Positions 1 through 8,461 of a stretch of 32,866 nt of DNA are shown piece by piece (position 1 is the stretch's first letter; the number at the start of each line of letters is the position of its first letter). Source of the stretch: CAZOKZ01 sp964580585 (lineage in GTDB: Bacteria; Sumerlaeota; Sumerlaeia; SLMS01; JAHLLQ01); the NCBI GenBank assembly GCA_964580585.1, contig CAZOKZ010000051.1, positions 1 to 32,866 of the forward strand. The letters are read 5' to 3'. The notes under the pieces are model-generated. The model did not search any database and was not told where the DNA came from. It saw nothing but the letters and a program-made list of their open reading frames with translations. The position numbers and the translations under genes are program-made.

Positions 1-393
1 GCCGTATTTTTGCAACACCAGCAGGGCTTCCGTACATTGTTGAATGACTTCAATGGCGCTGGCGGCGGGGGGCAGACCGTGTTCGCGGACCAAATTGCCT
101 AAATGCTGGCCGGGGATGTATTCGTAAGCAGCCCAATAGACGCCGTTTTCCTGGCCCTGATCCAATGGTTGAACCAAACGGCTTGCCGGAGCATTGGCCA
201 ATGTCGGGAATTCGCGTACAAATCGGGTGTAGGCGTCGGGATAGCCAACGTCGCTGGTCGCGATGGCTCCGATACAGGCCCATTGATTTGTCTTGGTGTG
301 GTAAGCGGTATAGGTTGCTACCACTCCATTAAAGCCAATTCGGTCGGCCAATTTGAATTGGCCAAGACCTTGAAGGGACTCAACAATCGACAT
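1..393 (-). CDS. Protein kinase-like protein, N-terminal part (cut by window edge)
   Basis: An open frame of 131 codons starts at ATG 393 and runs off the left edge. A GGAGAG ribosome site lies about 8 bases upstream. The residues follow the N-lobe of a Hanks-type Ser/Thr kinase: an opening strand (FKLADRIG, about 13-20), an AYHTKT turn like the beta2-beta3 region, a hinge-like YEYIPGQHL (about 90-98), then an alpha-D/alpha-E-like helix with a CTEALLVLQ stretch. Two hallmarks are degenerate. The glycine loop reads IGFNGVVA rather than GxGxxG, and where VAIK should give the ATP-binding lysine there is ACIG. This suggests a pseudokinase or a very divergent kinase. The catalytic loop lies outside the window, so activity cannot be judged. 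Fold assignment is by eye and moderate; the reading frame itself is convincing. Confidence 0.6.
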   Translation of the reverse strand, partial: MSIVESLQGLGQFKLADRIGFNGVVATYTAYHTKTNQWACIGAIATSDVGYPDAYTRFVREFPTLANAPASRLVQPLDQGQENGVYWAAYEYIPGQHLGNLVREHGLPPAASAIEVIQQCTEALLVLQKYG

Positions 394-504
394 TCGTGCT
401 CTCTCCGGCGTTCGAACAGGGGAATATCACTCGAACCCACGAAATCTATTTCGATTCAATCGCGGGAAATTGTGGACATAGCCGGGTTTCGAGGACAAGC
501 GTGT

Positions 505-909
505 TTATTCTTCTGGGAGCCAGGTCAGCAATTCTTCCAGGAAATCGCGTTCCGCTTTGCTGAGGTTGATGAAAGAGAATCCCAGCTCGCAATAAGCGCG
601 TTCTTCGTGGGTTTCCTCGTAATAACGGGCCCAGAAGAGTTGGGCTTTGATCCACATCGAGCGGTCGGAGTCGGGAAATTCGAGGTGGATTTTCGCACAA
701 CAGGTGTATTCGTTGATCTCCTTGGTTTTAGCGGGGCTGATCAACGGAGTTTTTAAACGAACGCCTGCCTTGGAGATTTCGGTGGCGATACCGCGAACCT
801 CGAACGGGGTGAAGCTTTGCTCGGGCAACACAATGCTCATGGTTGCTCGCGCTTGAATGGGCCGCCGTTTGAAGTGACGTTTTTCAGGTAGGGATGTCAT
901 CGATTTCAT
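505..909 (-). CDS. PilZ domain protein (likely c-di-GMP receptor)
   Basis: This 134-residue protein consists almost entirely of one PilZ domain, a beta-barrel that binds cyclic di-GMP and typically modulates motility, adhesion or exopolysaccharide. The N-terminal arginine motif is present as R-HFK-R (residues 11-15), followed by another RR and an R at 21. The second motif, usually D/NxSxxG, reads EISKAG (about 44-49), so its first residue is Glu. A C-terminal helix (SKAERDFLEELLTWL) closes the domain as in the family. The start at 909 is the longest; a second ATG at 900 is possible, and neither has a strong ribosome site. The gene lies about 110 bases upstream of the kinase-like gene on the same strand, so the two may be cotranscribed. 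Confidence 0.8.
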   Translation of the reverse strand: MKSMTSLPEKRHFKRRPIQARATMSIVLPEQSFTPFEVRGIATEISKAGVRLKTPLISPAKTKEINEYTCCAKIHLEFPDSDRSMWIKAQLFWARYYEETHEERAYCELGFSFINLSKAERDFLEELLTWLPEE

Positions 910-1289
910 CTGTATTTCGGATCTTTTTTCTGATTTCGTGGGAAGCTTTCCCTAGAATTGCCTTTTTAGCAAGATGAATTCCCGAATGTTTCCAGGGGAT
1001 TTCAATCGCCGGAGGGCTGTGCCAAGTTTCACGGGACCTGGGGCTCACGTCAAGGCCACTGCCGTTCGGCGGCTGAGAGTTCCCCGATCAACATGTACGC
1101 CATCAACTTGAAAATTGCCGGACTCCCTTTTTCGGCAGTTTCGCTTTAAACGCGACATCGGGGCGCCTTGCCGAGAAAATTCCCGGTTCTCCTTGCACCC
1201 GGCGCCTACCCCGTCCCAGGGAAGAAAGACCGCAACATCCGTCGTGATCGGACTCGGTCGCGTAATTCGATAGTGGGAGAAAACAAAAC
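910..1289. other. Intergenic region between divergent PilZ and mscS genes
   Basis: These 380 bases separate two divergent genes and should hold both promoters. I found no convincing -35/-10 pair, no riboswitch-like structure and no repeat. Minus-strand open frames that enter here come from the antisense of mscS and show no protein-like composition. The mscS ribosome site (GGGAGA) lies near the right end. Confidence 0.5.
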
Positions 1290-3116
1290 ATGACCGAGTT
1301 GTTCCGGAAACGTCGCTGGTTGGCTGGTTTGATCTATATTGGGATTTTCTGTTTTCTGACACTGTTTGCTGCACCAGCCACATGGGCTCAAAGTGCGGAA
1401 AATACCAGCGTTGAATCTCAGGGAATCAATGCTGCCCACGCTTCTGCCGCCGCGACGATGCGCACTTTTTTGCAATCGTTTCCGAACAAAGAAAAGGGCC
1501 GTCCCGACCGAATCGTGCCGGATGCGATTTCGTGCATGGATTTTTCGGGAACGTTGGCTTTGTTGCCCGAGTCCAATCGTCGCGATATGGCGATTCAATT
1601 GAAGAATATTATCGATCGGATTCGATTTGTCGATTACGAGGAAATCGCCAGCGAAGTCGGCGATAACAATATTTACGAATTTGCGCGCACAGGCGGTGGG
1701 TCGATTGTGCTGGAGCGCCGTTCGGATGGAGAGTGGCTCTTTAATTCCGAAACCGTCGAGGCGTTGCCGCAAATTTGGGCCTCGGTGGAAAATCGCGTAA
1801 TGGTCGAGGGCGTAACCTCCGTGCCATTTTCCACACCGGGCCAGTGGTTGCGCTCGAAAATGCCCGAAAGCCTTCGCCAGCCGATGATTGTGCTCGAAGC
1901 GTGGCAGTGGTTGGGCATTTTGTTTTTCATTTTCCTTGGCGTGTTGGCTGATCGAGTACTGGTTTTCACCATCAGTGCATCGGCAGGTCGGATTCTCAAA
2001 CGCCTGGGGTGGGAGCTTGACATTGAAACACGCCGTGCATCGAGCCGACCGTTCGGCTTGTTAGCGATGGCGGGCGTGTGGGCGCTCGGGGTCAATTGGC
2101 TGCAATTGCCGCCGACGATTGTTGCGGTGCTGAACACGGCAGTGAAATTCATCGCTGCGACCAGCTTTGTCTGGGCTGCGTATAAGGGTATCGATGCCGC
2201 GGTTGTCGTTGGGATGAAGAAGGCGGAAAAAACCGCGTCGAAATTCGACGACCTGATCGTTCCGTTTCTCGGGCGCATCGCGAAAATTTTCGTCGTCGCG
2301 TTCGGTATTGTATTCGTCGTCGGGAATTTGGGCGTCGATATTCGCAGTTTGCTCGCAGGTCTTGGACTTGGTGGTTTAGCGTTTGCGTTAGCCGCGAAGG
2401 ACACCGTCGAGAATCTGTTCGGGTCGCTGACCGTGTTGATCGACAAGCCGTTCAACGTGGGGGATTGGGTGAACATCGACGGCAAGGTCGATGGGACGGT
2501 GGAAACGGTAGGCTTGCGCAGCACGCGCATTCGCACGTTTTACAACTCGCTCGTCACCGTCCCCAACGCGACGTTGATTCGCTCGAATGTCGATAATTAT
2601 GGCGCGCGGCGCTATCGCCGGTGGAAGAGCACGTTGTCGCTGACCTACGACACGCCGCCGGAAAAAATCGAGGCGTTCTGCGAAGGCATTCGCGAGCTGA
2701 TGCGCCTGCATCCCTACACGCGCAAGGACTACTACCACATTTACGCGAACGAATTCGGCGCGCATTCGCTGGATGTGATGCTTTACGTGTTTTTTGAGAC
2801 ACCGGACTGGGGGACGGAGTTGCGCGAGCGTCACCGGTTGTTCCTTGATATCCTGCGGTTGGCGCAAAAACTCGGCGTCGAGTTTGCCTTCCCGACCCAG
2901 ACGATCTGGCTGCCGAAGGATTTGCCCGCGCACGCCAATAAACCGGCGAACGAGAAATCTGCGCTCAACGCCGGGCAGAATGCCGCGCGTTCTATCATGC
3001 GCGATACGTTTGGTGAAAAAGTCGTCGCGCCGCCGCCCGTGTCGTTTTTTATTCCGACCGAAGGCGACGTGGATACGTATTTACGCGAGCGTAAAGGCGG
3101 GGACGGAGACGGGTAA
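1290..3116 (+). CDS. MscS-family mechanosensitive ion channel
   Basis: A 608-residue small-conductance mechanosensitive channel of the inner membrane, a family that releases solutes on hypo-osmotic shock. An N-terminal signal peptide ends near ATWAQ (about residue 33). A periplasmic domain of about 170 residues follows. Membrane segments begin near residues 205, 253, 283 and 330. The pore helix and beta domain form the conserved core: GLGLGGLAFALAAKD, then FGSLTVLIDKPFNVGDWV and VGLRSTRIRTF with VTVPNA. The C-terminal alpha/beta domain contains the usual YDTPPEKIE segment. At 608 residues it is about twice E. coli MscS, because of the N-terminal extension. A GGGAG ribosome site precedes ATG 1290. 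A long imperfect inverted repeat starts at the stop codon. Confidence 0.93.
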   Translation: MTELFRKRRWLAGLIYIGIFCFLTLFAAPATWAQSAENTSVESQGINAAHASAAATMRTFLQSFPNKEKGRPDRIVPDAISCMDFSGTLALLPESNRRDMAIQLKNIIDRIRFVDYEEIASEVGDNNIYEFARTGGGSIVLERRSDGEWLFNSETVEALPQIWASVENRVMVEGVTSVPFSTPGQWLRSKMPESLRQPMIVLEAWQWLGILFFIFLGVLADRVLVFTISASAGRILKRLGWELDIETRRASSRPFGLLAMAGVWALGVNWLQLPPTIVAVLNTAVKFIAATSFVWAAYKGIDAAVVVGMKKAEKTASKFDDLIVPFLGRIAKIFVVAFGIVFVVGNLGVDIRSLLAGLGLGGLAFALAAKDTVENLFGSLTVLIDKPFNVGDWVNIDGKVDGTVETVGLRSTRIRTFYNSLVTVPNATLIRSNVDNYGARRYRRWKSTLSLTYDTPPEKIEAFCEGIRELMRLHPYTRKDYYHIYANEFGAHSLDVMLYVFFETPDWGTELRERHRLFLDILRLAQKLGVEFAFPTQTIWLPKDLPAHANKPANEKSALNAGQNAARSIMRDTFGEKVVAPPPVSFFIPTEGDVDTYLRERKGGDGDG

Positions 3117-3239
3117 GGACGGCTTGAGAGCCACAATTTCATCGTTGCGCGTCGGACTCGGGCTCAGGTCGCGTATTTTCATACGCTCCCATCGCCCTCG
3201 CCTTGCGCGCCTCGACCTTGCGGCTCTGAAGCCGTCCTT
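3115..3239. repeat. Imperfect 22-bp inverted repeat with nested hairpin
   Basis: Positions 3115-3136 and 3218-3239 are inverted copies of 22 bases with two mismatches, separated by 81 bases. Inside is a perfect 6-bp hairpin (GCGTAT 3171-3176, loop TTTC, ATACGC 3181-3186). The left arm overlaps the mscS stop codon. The element could fold into a multi-armed RNA, act as a terminator or mRNA stabiliser, or be a REP/MITE-type insertion. No second copy was seen in this window. Confidence 0.55.
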
Positions 3240-3377
3240 GGATTTTGAGAATATTCCGCTAAGGCACTTGTGAATTAGCGCACAAATCCTGGTAACTGGC
3301 GGGGAATTGGCTTTTATTATTGTCATCAATCATGCTGAGAGTTCTGCCATTTCTAACAATCGAATTGGACTGCCGTG

Positions 3378-3854
3378 ATGAAACGTTTGTGCCTGAACGC
3401 CGAAACGTTGCCAATGTTTAAGGAAAAATTTGGCTGCTTAACACCCGATACACCGCGCCAGTGGGGGAAGTTGGACGCCGCGGGTATGATCACGCATATT
3501 CGCACGGTGTTGGAGGCTTCGATGGGCGAACGCGAATTGCCGGACGAAAGCAATGCTTTCACGCGGTTATTCATTTTCCGGAAATTAATTTACGATGTTA
3601 TGCCCTGGCCGAAGGGAAAAATCAAAGTCACCGACGCGGCAACGCCCAAGCCGGAATTCGATTTTGAGACGGAACGCCGGATGATGTTCGAGGCCGTGGA
3701 TCGTTTTGTTGAAGCGGTAGAAAAAACACCGGAACGCAAAACGCTTCATGCCGGTTTTGGGACGATATCGATCCGGGAATGGAGCAGAATTCACGGTCGG
3801 CATAATGCCCATCATTTGGAACAATTTGGCGTTCAGACCGGAAAGGAAACATGA
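3378..3854 (+). CDS. DUF1569 (DinB-like) family protein
   Basis: A cytoplasmic protein of 158 residues counted from ATG 3378; an in-frame GTG lies directly before it at 3375. Family signs are a PRQWGKLDAAGMITHI segment (about residues 26-41), matching the conserved WGK..xxMLxH helix of DUF1569, and a C-terminal GRHNAHHLEQFG, matching the family's H..HHL.QFG ending. His residues in these two helices occupy the metal-site positions of the DinB four-helix fold. The biochemical role of the family is unknown. The stop codon overlaps the next gene's ATG (ATGA), so the two are translationally coupled. Confidence 0.82.
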   Translation: MKRLCLNAETLPMFKEKFGCLTPDTPRQWGKLDAAGMITHIRTVLEASMGERELPDESNAFTRLFIFRKLIYDVMPWPKGKIKVTDAATPKPEFDFETERRMMFEAVDRFVEAVEKTPERKTLHAGFGTISIREWSRIHGRHNAHHLEQFGVQTGKET

Positions 3855-4546
3855 TGCCAGTCCGTCCCCACATTACCCCTGCGTTGTTTGAGTTTTTCGA
3901 GGAGTTGAAGGAAAACAACGACCGCGATTGGTTTGCGGCGAACAAGGCGCGTTTCGAGTCCGATGTGCAGTTGCCGCTGTTGGACTTTATCGCCGATTTC
4001 GAGCCGTATTTGAAGACCATCAGCCCGCATTATCTGGCCGACGCGCGCAAGCAAGGCGGGTCTCTGTTTCGCATTTATCGGGATACGCGGTTTGGTCACG
4101 ACAAACGGCCGTACAAAGAAAATGCAGGCGTGCATTTCCGCCATGCGCAGGGAAAAAACGCGCACGTACCCGGGTTTTATCTGCATTTAGCAACGACTGA
4201 AATATTTGCCGGAGTGGGAATTTGGCGACCGGATGGACCGACTCTCAAATGCATTCGTGAAGCAATCGAAGATCGTACCGACGAATGGCAACGTGTCAAA
4301 AAAGACAAGAAATTCACGGCGAAATGGAAGATCGATCACTCCAGCGCGTTGAAACGCCCTCCGCGCGGTTATGCCGCAGATCATCCGATGATCGAGGATT
4401 TGCTGCTCAAAGACCATGTGGCGTTTGTTGAATTGACGCGCGAGGACGTGTGCAAACCCGGGTTTATTAAAACCTACGCGGATTTGTGCGCTCGTTCAGT
4501 GCCCTATGCAAGGTTTCTGACAGAGGCAGTCGGCATGCCATTTTGA
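3851..4546 (+). CDS. DUF2461 (TIGR02453) family protein
   Basis: A 231-residue protein of the DUF2461 family, whose function is not established. Diagnostic segments are the N-terminal FEFFEELKENNDRDWFAANK (about 13-32), the middle LFRIYRDTRFGHDKRPYKEN (about 72-91), the hydrophobic FYLHLATTEIFAGVGIW, and the C-terminal LLLKDHVAFVELT. Length fits the family (about 220-230). The start overlaps the DUF1569 stop by four bases, and a second ATG follows immediately at 3854. The gene ends 64 bases before a convergent gene, with a shared hairpin terminator between them. Confidence 0.88.
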   Translation: MMPVRPHITPALFEFFEELKENNDRDWFAANKARFESDVQLPLLDFIADFEPYLKTISPHYLADARKQGGSLFRIYRDTRFGHDKRPYKENAGVHFRHAQGKNAHVPGFYLHLATTEIFAGVGIWRPDGPTLKCIREAIEDRTDEWQRVKKDKKFTAKWKIDHSSALKRPPRGYAADHPMIEDLLLKDHVAFVELTREDVCKPGFIKTYADLCARSVPYARFLTEAVGMPF

Positions 4547-4569
4547 TCTTTGAAGATGGAAAACAGGAA

Positions 4570-4602
4570 AAGAGGGACGGAGCACGCGACTCCGTCCCTC
4601 TT
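4570..4602. terminator. Bidirectional hairpin terminator (13-bp perfect stem)
   Basis: Positions 4570-4582 pair perfectly with 4590-4602 around a 7-base loop. The hairpin sits between convergent genes ending at 4546 (plus) and 4611 (minus). The flanks are T-rich in the minus-strand direction and partly so in the plus direction. Confidence 0.85.
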
Positions 4603-4610
4603 GATATTTG

Positions 4611-5777
4611 TTAGCGTCTTCCGAACCCTGGACCTCCACCACTCGGGCCGCCAGGGCGTCCGCCCCCACTGCGTGAGCCTCCGATTCCTCCTGGCATTCC
4701 GCCAAGTCCACCACCTCCGGCGCCAAACTGTTTTTCAGAGCGTTTGAAACTTCCCATCGCGCCTAAATTCGCTTTGTTCATTTGCTGCGTCAGTTGCGCC
4801 GTGGGTAGTGAGGAGGAATTCCATGCCATGGGGCTGCCGGTCGCTTGGCCTGTTCGTCCAAATCCCAAGGCCGAGAAAATTTCCGAGGCGCCACCGCTGT
4901 CACTGCTGCTGTCGCCACCCGTAACGGATTCGAATTTCGAGATACGCTCCTCAACTTCCGATTCTCTGCCTGTATATTTTTCCTTCGCTTCCTGCGCTTC
5001 GGATTTCCAACTTTGATACTCTTCTTTAACCTCTTCGGCTTCTTCCTGAGTTTCGTCGACATTTTTGTTGAATGCGCCTAACTCTTCGTTGGTGTCGTCG
5101 AGCGATTCGCTGAGTGAATTGACCGAATCGGCGTAGTTATCGATACTGGAAGACAATTCGTCCAATCCTTCGACATTCACATTCGCGTTCGCGGTGGGGA
5201 GAGAACCGCTGGAACCAAGGGCATTTCCAGCGTTGCCTGCTCCTTGGGAATTAGTCGCCATCGAAGAGATCGCCTGCCCGAGAGCGGCAGCTTGATTTGG
5301 ATCAATGGGCGTCGAATTCGCGTTGGCGGGAACAAGGGATTGCTCGCGGCGGCAGTTGTCGATCGCGAGCCAGGTGGCTTCGGGATTTTCCTTTGCATGC
5401 GCGCCGATTAACGCGGTGGTCAGTGGGTTCGAGCGTAAGACTTCGAGAGCATCGGGATATTTATTGTATAAATAACTCGCCGCCGAGTTGAATTGTGTAT
5501 CGCTCGGATGGGCTTCCATTTTGACCAGATAATCCGGATGTTGAGCGGCGACAAACATCGCGCTCAGCACATCGTCGGGATACGACGCCAGCGAGCAAAG
5601 GAGTTCGTCGCGCAGACCTGCTGTCAATTCGAGCGCCTTCTCTTTCGCGGCGTCCGGGATTTCGGGCAAACCATCGGGTTTTTGTAGTTTAGGAAACGAA
5701 GGCTGGGCAAATGCGGGTTGCAGCATCGTTGTTGCCCCCAAAAGAAGGGCGAAACCGAGAAGGCGGGGAAGCTTCAT
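4611..5777 (-). CDS. Exported protein with coiled coil and Gly-rich tail, unknown function
   Basis: A 388-residue protein with a clear signal peptide ending near QPAFAQ (about residue 25). Residues about 50-135 form a helical domain (LLCSLASYPDDVLSAMFVAA, then HPDYLVKMEAHP) that faintly recalls the opening of DUF3300 proteins (ALYPDALLAQVL). Residues about 140-205 are Ala/Asn/Ser-rich. Residues about 205-285 are strongly acidic and heptad-like (NEELGAFNKNVDETQEEAEEV), suggesting a coiled coil. The last 40 residues are Gly/Arg/Pro-rich repeats (GGGGLGGMPGG, GGGRPGGPSGGG). I infer a periplasmic or surface protein; the activity is unknown. ATG 5777 has no strong ribosome site. Confidence 0.72.
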   Translation of the reverse strand: MKLPRLLGFALLLGATTMLQPAFAQPSFPKLQKPDGLPEIPDAAKEKALELTAGLRDELLCSLASYPDDVLSAMFVAAQHPDYLVKMEAHPSDTQFNSAASYLYNKYPDALEVLRSNPLTTALIGAHAKENPEATWLAIDNCRREQSLVPANANSTPIDPNQAAALGQAISSMATNSQGAGNAGNALGSSGSLPTANANVNVEGLDELSSSIDNYADSVNSLSESLDDTNEELGAFNKNVDETQEEAEEVKEEYQSWKSEAQEAKEKYTGRESEVEERISKFESVTGGDSSSDSGGASEIFSALGFGRTGQATGSPMAWNSSSLPTAQLTQQMNKANLGAMGSFKRSEKQFGAGGGGLGGMPGGIGGSRSGGGRPGGPSGGGPGFGRR

Positions 5778-5972
5778 ATTGTTACATTCCCTATTGATTG
5801 TGGATTCTTAAGTAAATTCCTGATATTTGTGATGCGTATAATGCAAGTGCAATCTCTGGCAGCGAAAAACTTGACGGTTGGCTTTGACACCTCTCGCGCG
5901 ATTGGGCACGTTCTGCCCCAACCTCGCACGGTGAGGCGGAAGAGCTTTCCCTAATTTGAAGGAGACGGACCC

Positions 5973-7727
5973 GTGTTAATCGAAAATCTGGTTGGCAAGC
6001 GTTTGGCAGACGATCCCAAAGACGCGCAAACGCCGGGGCACCGGTTGCTGCTGCGTGGCGGTTACATCCGCCAGGTGGGCCAGGGCATTTATAGCCTGAT
6101 GCCGTTGGCGCACAAAGTATGCAAAGCCGTTGAGGCGATCATTCGCGAGGAAATGAACGCCATCGGCGGTCAGGAAATCCTGATGCCGGTGACGTCGCCC
6201 GCCGACCTGTGGATCGAATCGGGCCGTTACGCCGCCATCGGGGACGAGATGTTGCGCTTCACCGATCGCACCGACCATCCGATGGTGCTGAACATGACGC
6301 ACGAGGAAGTCGTGGTCGATGTGGCACGCGGCAACATCGATAGCTATCGCCAATTGCCCGTGATGTTGTACCAGATTCAAACAAAGTTTCGCGACGAAGC
6401 ACGGAGCCGTGGCGGTCTGATTCGCGTGCGCGAGTTCACAATGAAAGACGCGTATTCGTTCCACCGCACGCAGGAAGATTTGGCCGAGTACTATGGGCAA
6501 GCTCACGCAGCATACATGCGTATTTTCAAACGTTGCGGGATGCGCAATTTTGTCGATATCGAATCCGACTCGGGCATGATGGGCGGCAAAGTCGCGCACG
6601 AGTTCATGCTCCTGACCCCCGTAGGCGAAGACACGATCGTCATTTGTCAGGAAAGTGGCTATCGAGCGAACCGTGAAGTGGCCAAAACGGTGCGTGATTA
6701 TTCGTCGGACGAAGAGCTGCAGTCGCTTGTCGAAGTTGAAACTCCCGCGCAGAAAACCATCGAGGAGGTCACCTCTTTCCTGGGGACCGACGCGAAACAC
6801 GCGTGCAAGTGTGTTGCGTTTATGGGCGATGAAAAACGCCCGATCCTCGCGTTTGTTCGCGGCGATTTCGATGTGAATCAAGCGAAGCTGAAAATGGCGG
6901 CGCGCGCGCTTGAAATTCGCCCCATGGCTGACGATGAGTTTGAAGGAATCGGCACCGTGGCGGGTTTTGTCGGACCGATTGGAATCGACGGAACGAAAGT
7001 TACGTTGCTGTTCGACGAGTCGGTGGCCAAGTCGCCGAACTTGATCATTGGGGCGAACAAAAAAGATTGGCACCTAACAGGGTTCAACCTGTCGCGCGAT
7101 TTGCCGGGTCACGATTATGTCGATTTGACCGACGTGGTCGAAGGCGACCCTTGTCCGATTTCCGGCAAACCGCTGACGCTGACACGCGGCATCGAAATTG
7201 GTAACATTTTCCAACTCGGCACCAAATATACCGAGGCCATGAACTTCACCTATGACGAGGAGGATGGCTCGACGCGCCATCCGATCATGGGATGTTATGG
7301 AATTGGCGTGGGCCGTACCATGGCGTCGATTGTCGAAGAAAACCACGACGACAACGGCCCGATCTGGCCCATTTCCGTCGCGCCGTTCAAGATTCATGTG
7401 TGCGCGATCCAGGCGAAGAAGGACGAAATTCGCGATGCAGCCGTTGAGGTTTACGAAAAGCTGCGCGCTGCGGGTTACGATCCATTGCTCGACACGCGCA
7501 ACGTTGGCGCGGGTTTCATGTTTGCCGATGCCGACCTGATCGGCGCGCCGATTCGCGTGATCGTTTCGCCACGGAACCTGAAAAACGGGGTTGCCGAACT
7601 CAAGTACCGTCTCGCTGTGCCGCGCGAGGATTTGCCAACCGAAATTCCATTGTCCGAAGTCGTCGCGACCATCAAGGACGTGTTGACGAAGCTGGAAATC
7701 GAGTACACGAGTACCGCTGTGCGGTAA
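5973..7727 (+). CDS. proS: Prolyl-tRNA synthetase (bacterial type)
   Basis: Attaches proline to tRNA-Pro in the cytoplasm. The 584-residue length matches bacterial-type ProS (about 570), which carries an editing (INS/YbaK-like) insert between class II motifs 2 and 3. Seen here: the N-terminal LRGGYIRQVGQGIYSLMPL, motif 2 (FRDEARSRGGLIRVREFTMKD, about 137-157), an insert of about 180 residues, motif 3 (GCYGIGVGRTMASIVEE, about 443-459), and a C-terminal anticodon-binding domain with VHVCAIQ-like and NVGAGFMFADADLIGAP segments. The start is GTG 5973, set by a strong AAGGAG site 7-8 bases upstream. The gene appears monocistronic, since a terminator follows. Confidence 0.97.
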   Translation: MLIENLVGKRLADDPKDAQTPGHRLLLRGGYIRQVGQGIYSLMPLAHKVCKAVEAIIREEMNAIGGQEILMPVTSPADLWIESGRYAAIGDEMLRFTDRTDHPMVLNMTHEEVVVDVARGNIDSYRQLPVMLYQIQTKFRDEARSRGGLIRVREFTMKDAYSFHRTQEDLAEYYGQAHAAYMRIFKRCGMRNFVDIESDSGMMGGKVAHEFMLLTPVGEDTIVICQESGYRANREVAKTVRDYSSDEELQSLVEVETPAQKTIEEVTSFLGTDAKHACKCVAFMGDEKRPILAFVRGDFDVNQAKLKMAARALEIRPMADDEFEGIGTVAGFVGPIGIDGTKVTLLFDESVAKSPNLIIGANKKDWHLTGFNLSRDLPGHDYVDLTDVVEGDPCPISGKPLTLTRGIEIGNIFQLGTKYTEAMNFTYDEEDGSTRHPIMGCYGIGVGRTMASIVEENHDDNGPIWPISVAPFKIHVCAIQAKKDEIRDAAVEVYEKLRAAGYDPLLDTRNVGAGFMFADADLIGAPIRVIVSPRNLKNGVAELKYRLAVPREDLPTEIPLSEVVATIKDVLTKLEIEYTSTAVR

Positions 7728-7771
7728 TTGAATCTCGCCCGATCGTAAAAGTTTAACAAGTTCGAGAAGAT

Positions 7772-7812
7772 GGGACGGAGTGGTAATGCAGGCTGGATTA
7801 CCATTCCGTTCT
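7772..7812 (+). terminator. Rho-independent-type terminator after proS
   Basis: A 16-bp stem (7772-7787 with 7797-7812) contains three G-U pairs and has a 9-base loop. It is followed by CTTTATTA. It lies 45 bases after the proS stop. Confidence 0.75.
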
Positions 7813-7855
7813 CTTTATTATGCCAATTACCTACGTGGTATTCTCTTTGCGTTTC

Positions 7856-7884
7856 TTGGCGGCTTGGCGACTTTGCGGTAAAAT
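7856..7884 (+). promoter_or_regulatory. Candidate sigma-70 promoter of the PNPOx-like gene
   Basis: TTGGCG (7856-7861), a 17-base spacer and TAAAAT (7879-7884) sit just downstream of the proS terminator. The predicted transcript would start near 7891, leaving only about 16 bases before ATG 7907. That is short, but it contains the GAGGG ribosome site. Confidence 0.45.
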
Positions 7885-7906
7885 TTAATCCTGATGAGGG
7901 ATGAAG

Positions 7907-8461
7907 ATGGCCAAATTCTTCGATGAACTAACGCCTAAGCTGATCGATTTTATTCGCGAACAAAAATTGTTCTTCACAGGTTCGGCGCCCGCCGAAGGGC
8001 GTGTGAATGTTTCGCCCAAGGGCATGGATTGTCTGCGCGTAATTGACGAACAAACGGTCGCTTATCTGGATTTGACAGGTAGCGGGAACGAAACGTCGGC
8101 CCATTTGCGGGAGAACGAGCGGCTGACGCTGATGTTTTGCAGTTTCACGGAGAAACCATTGATCCTTCGCCTGTACGGTCGTGGGCGAGTGGTGCGTCCC
8201 TCGGACGACGAATGGGATGGCTGGAAAGCATGGTTTCCAACGTATCCCGGCCAGCGTCAGATTATCATTCTCGACATTGAATCCTGCCAGACTTCCTGCG
8301 GATTCGCCGTTCCGCGCTATGATTGGATCGAAGACCGCCCGATGCTGGTCGAGTGGGCCGCCAAACGGGACGACGAGTCCCTGCGGGCGTATCGTCGGGA
8401 AAATAATCGCCTGAGTATCGATGGCTTGCCCACCGGGTTGAACGAAGAGCAGCTTCCGTAA
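7907..8461 (+). CDS. Pyridoxamine 5'-phosphate oxidase-like flavin protein
   Basis: A cytoplasmic protein of 184 residues with the split-barrel fold of the PNPOx-like family, which binds FMN, F420 or haem. Typical features are an N-terminal helix (LIDFIREQKLFFTGSAP), a strand with GRVNVSPKGM (about 31-40), the TGSGNETSAHLRENERLTLMF core (about 58-78) and LRLYGRGRVVRP (about 86-97). These resemble the many uncharacterised PNPOx-like proteins acting on unknown substrates rather than PdxH itself. The start at ATG 7907 is preferred over ATG 7901, because AGGG at 7897-7900 is 6 bases from the former and touches the latter. The gene follows its own promoter and precedes two small hairpins. Confidence 0.85.
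   Translation: MAKFFDELTPKLIDFIREQKLFFTGSAPAEGRVNVSPKGMDCLRVIDEQTVAYLDLTGSGNETSAHLRENERLTLMFCSFTEKPLILRLYGRGRVVRPSDDEWDGWKAWFPTYPGQRQIIILDIESCQTSCGFAVPRYDWIEDRPMLVEWAAKRDDESLRAYRRENNRLSIDGLPTGLNEEQLP

Noticed and set aside
103..756. 217-codon plus-strand open frame
   Set aside because: It is antisense to the kinase-like gene and the PilZ gene, both of which have recognisable products and better starts.
5837..5842. TATAAT box upstream of proS
   Set aside because: The -10 is perfect, but no acceptable -35 lies 16-19 bases upstream, so I did not call a promoter.
5895..5960. T-box or riboswitch-like leader before proS
   Set aside because: Two small hairpins are present, but there is no T-box sequence, antiterminator or terminator pair.
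5976..7073. 365-codon minus-strand frame inside proS
   Set aside because: It is the mirror of a highly conserved proS frame, with His/Arg-rich shadow composition and no ribosome site.
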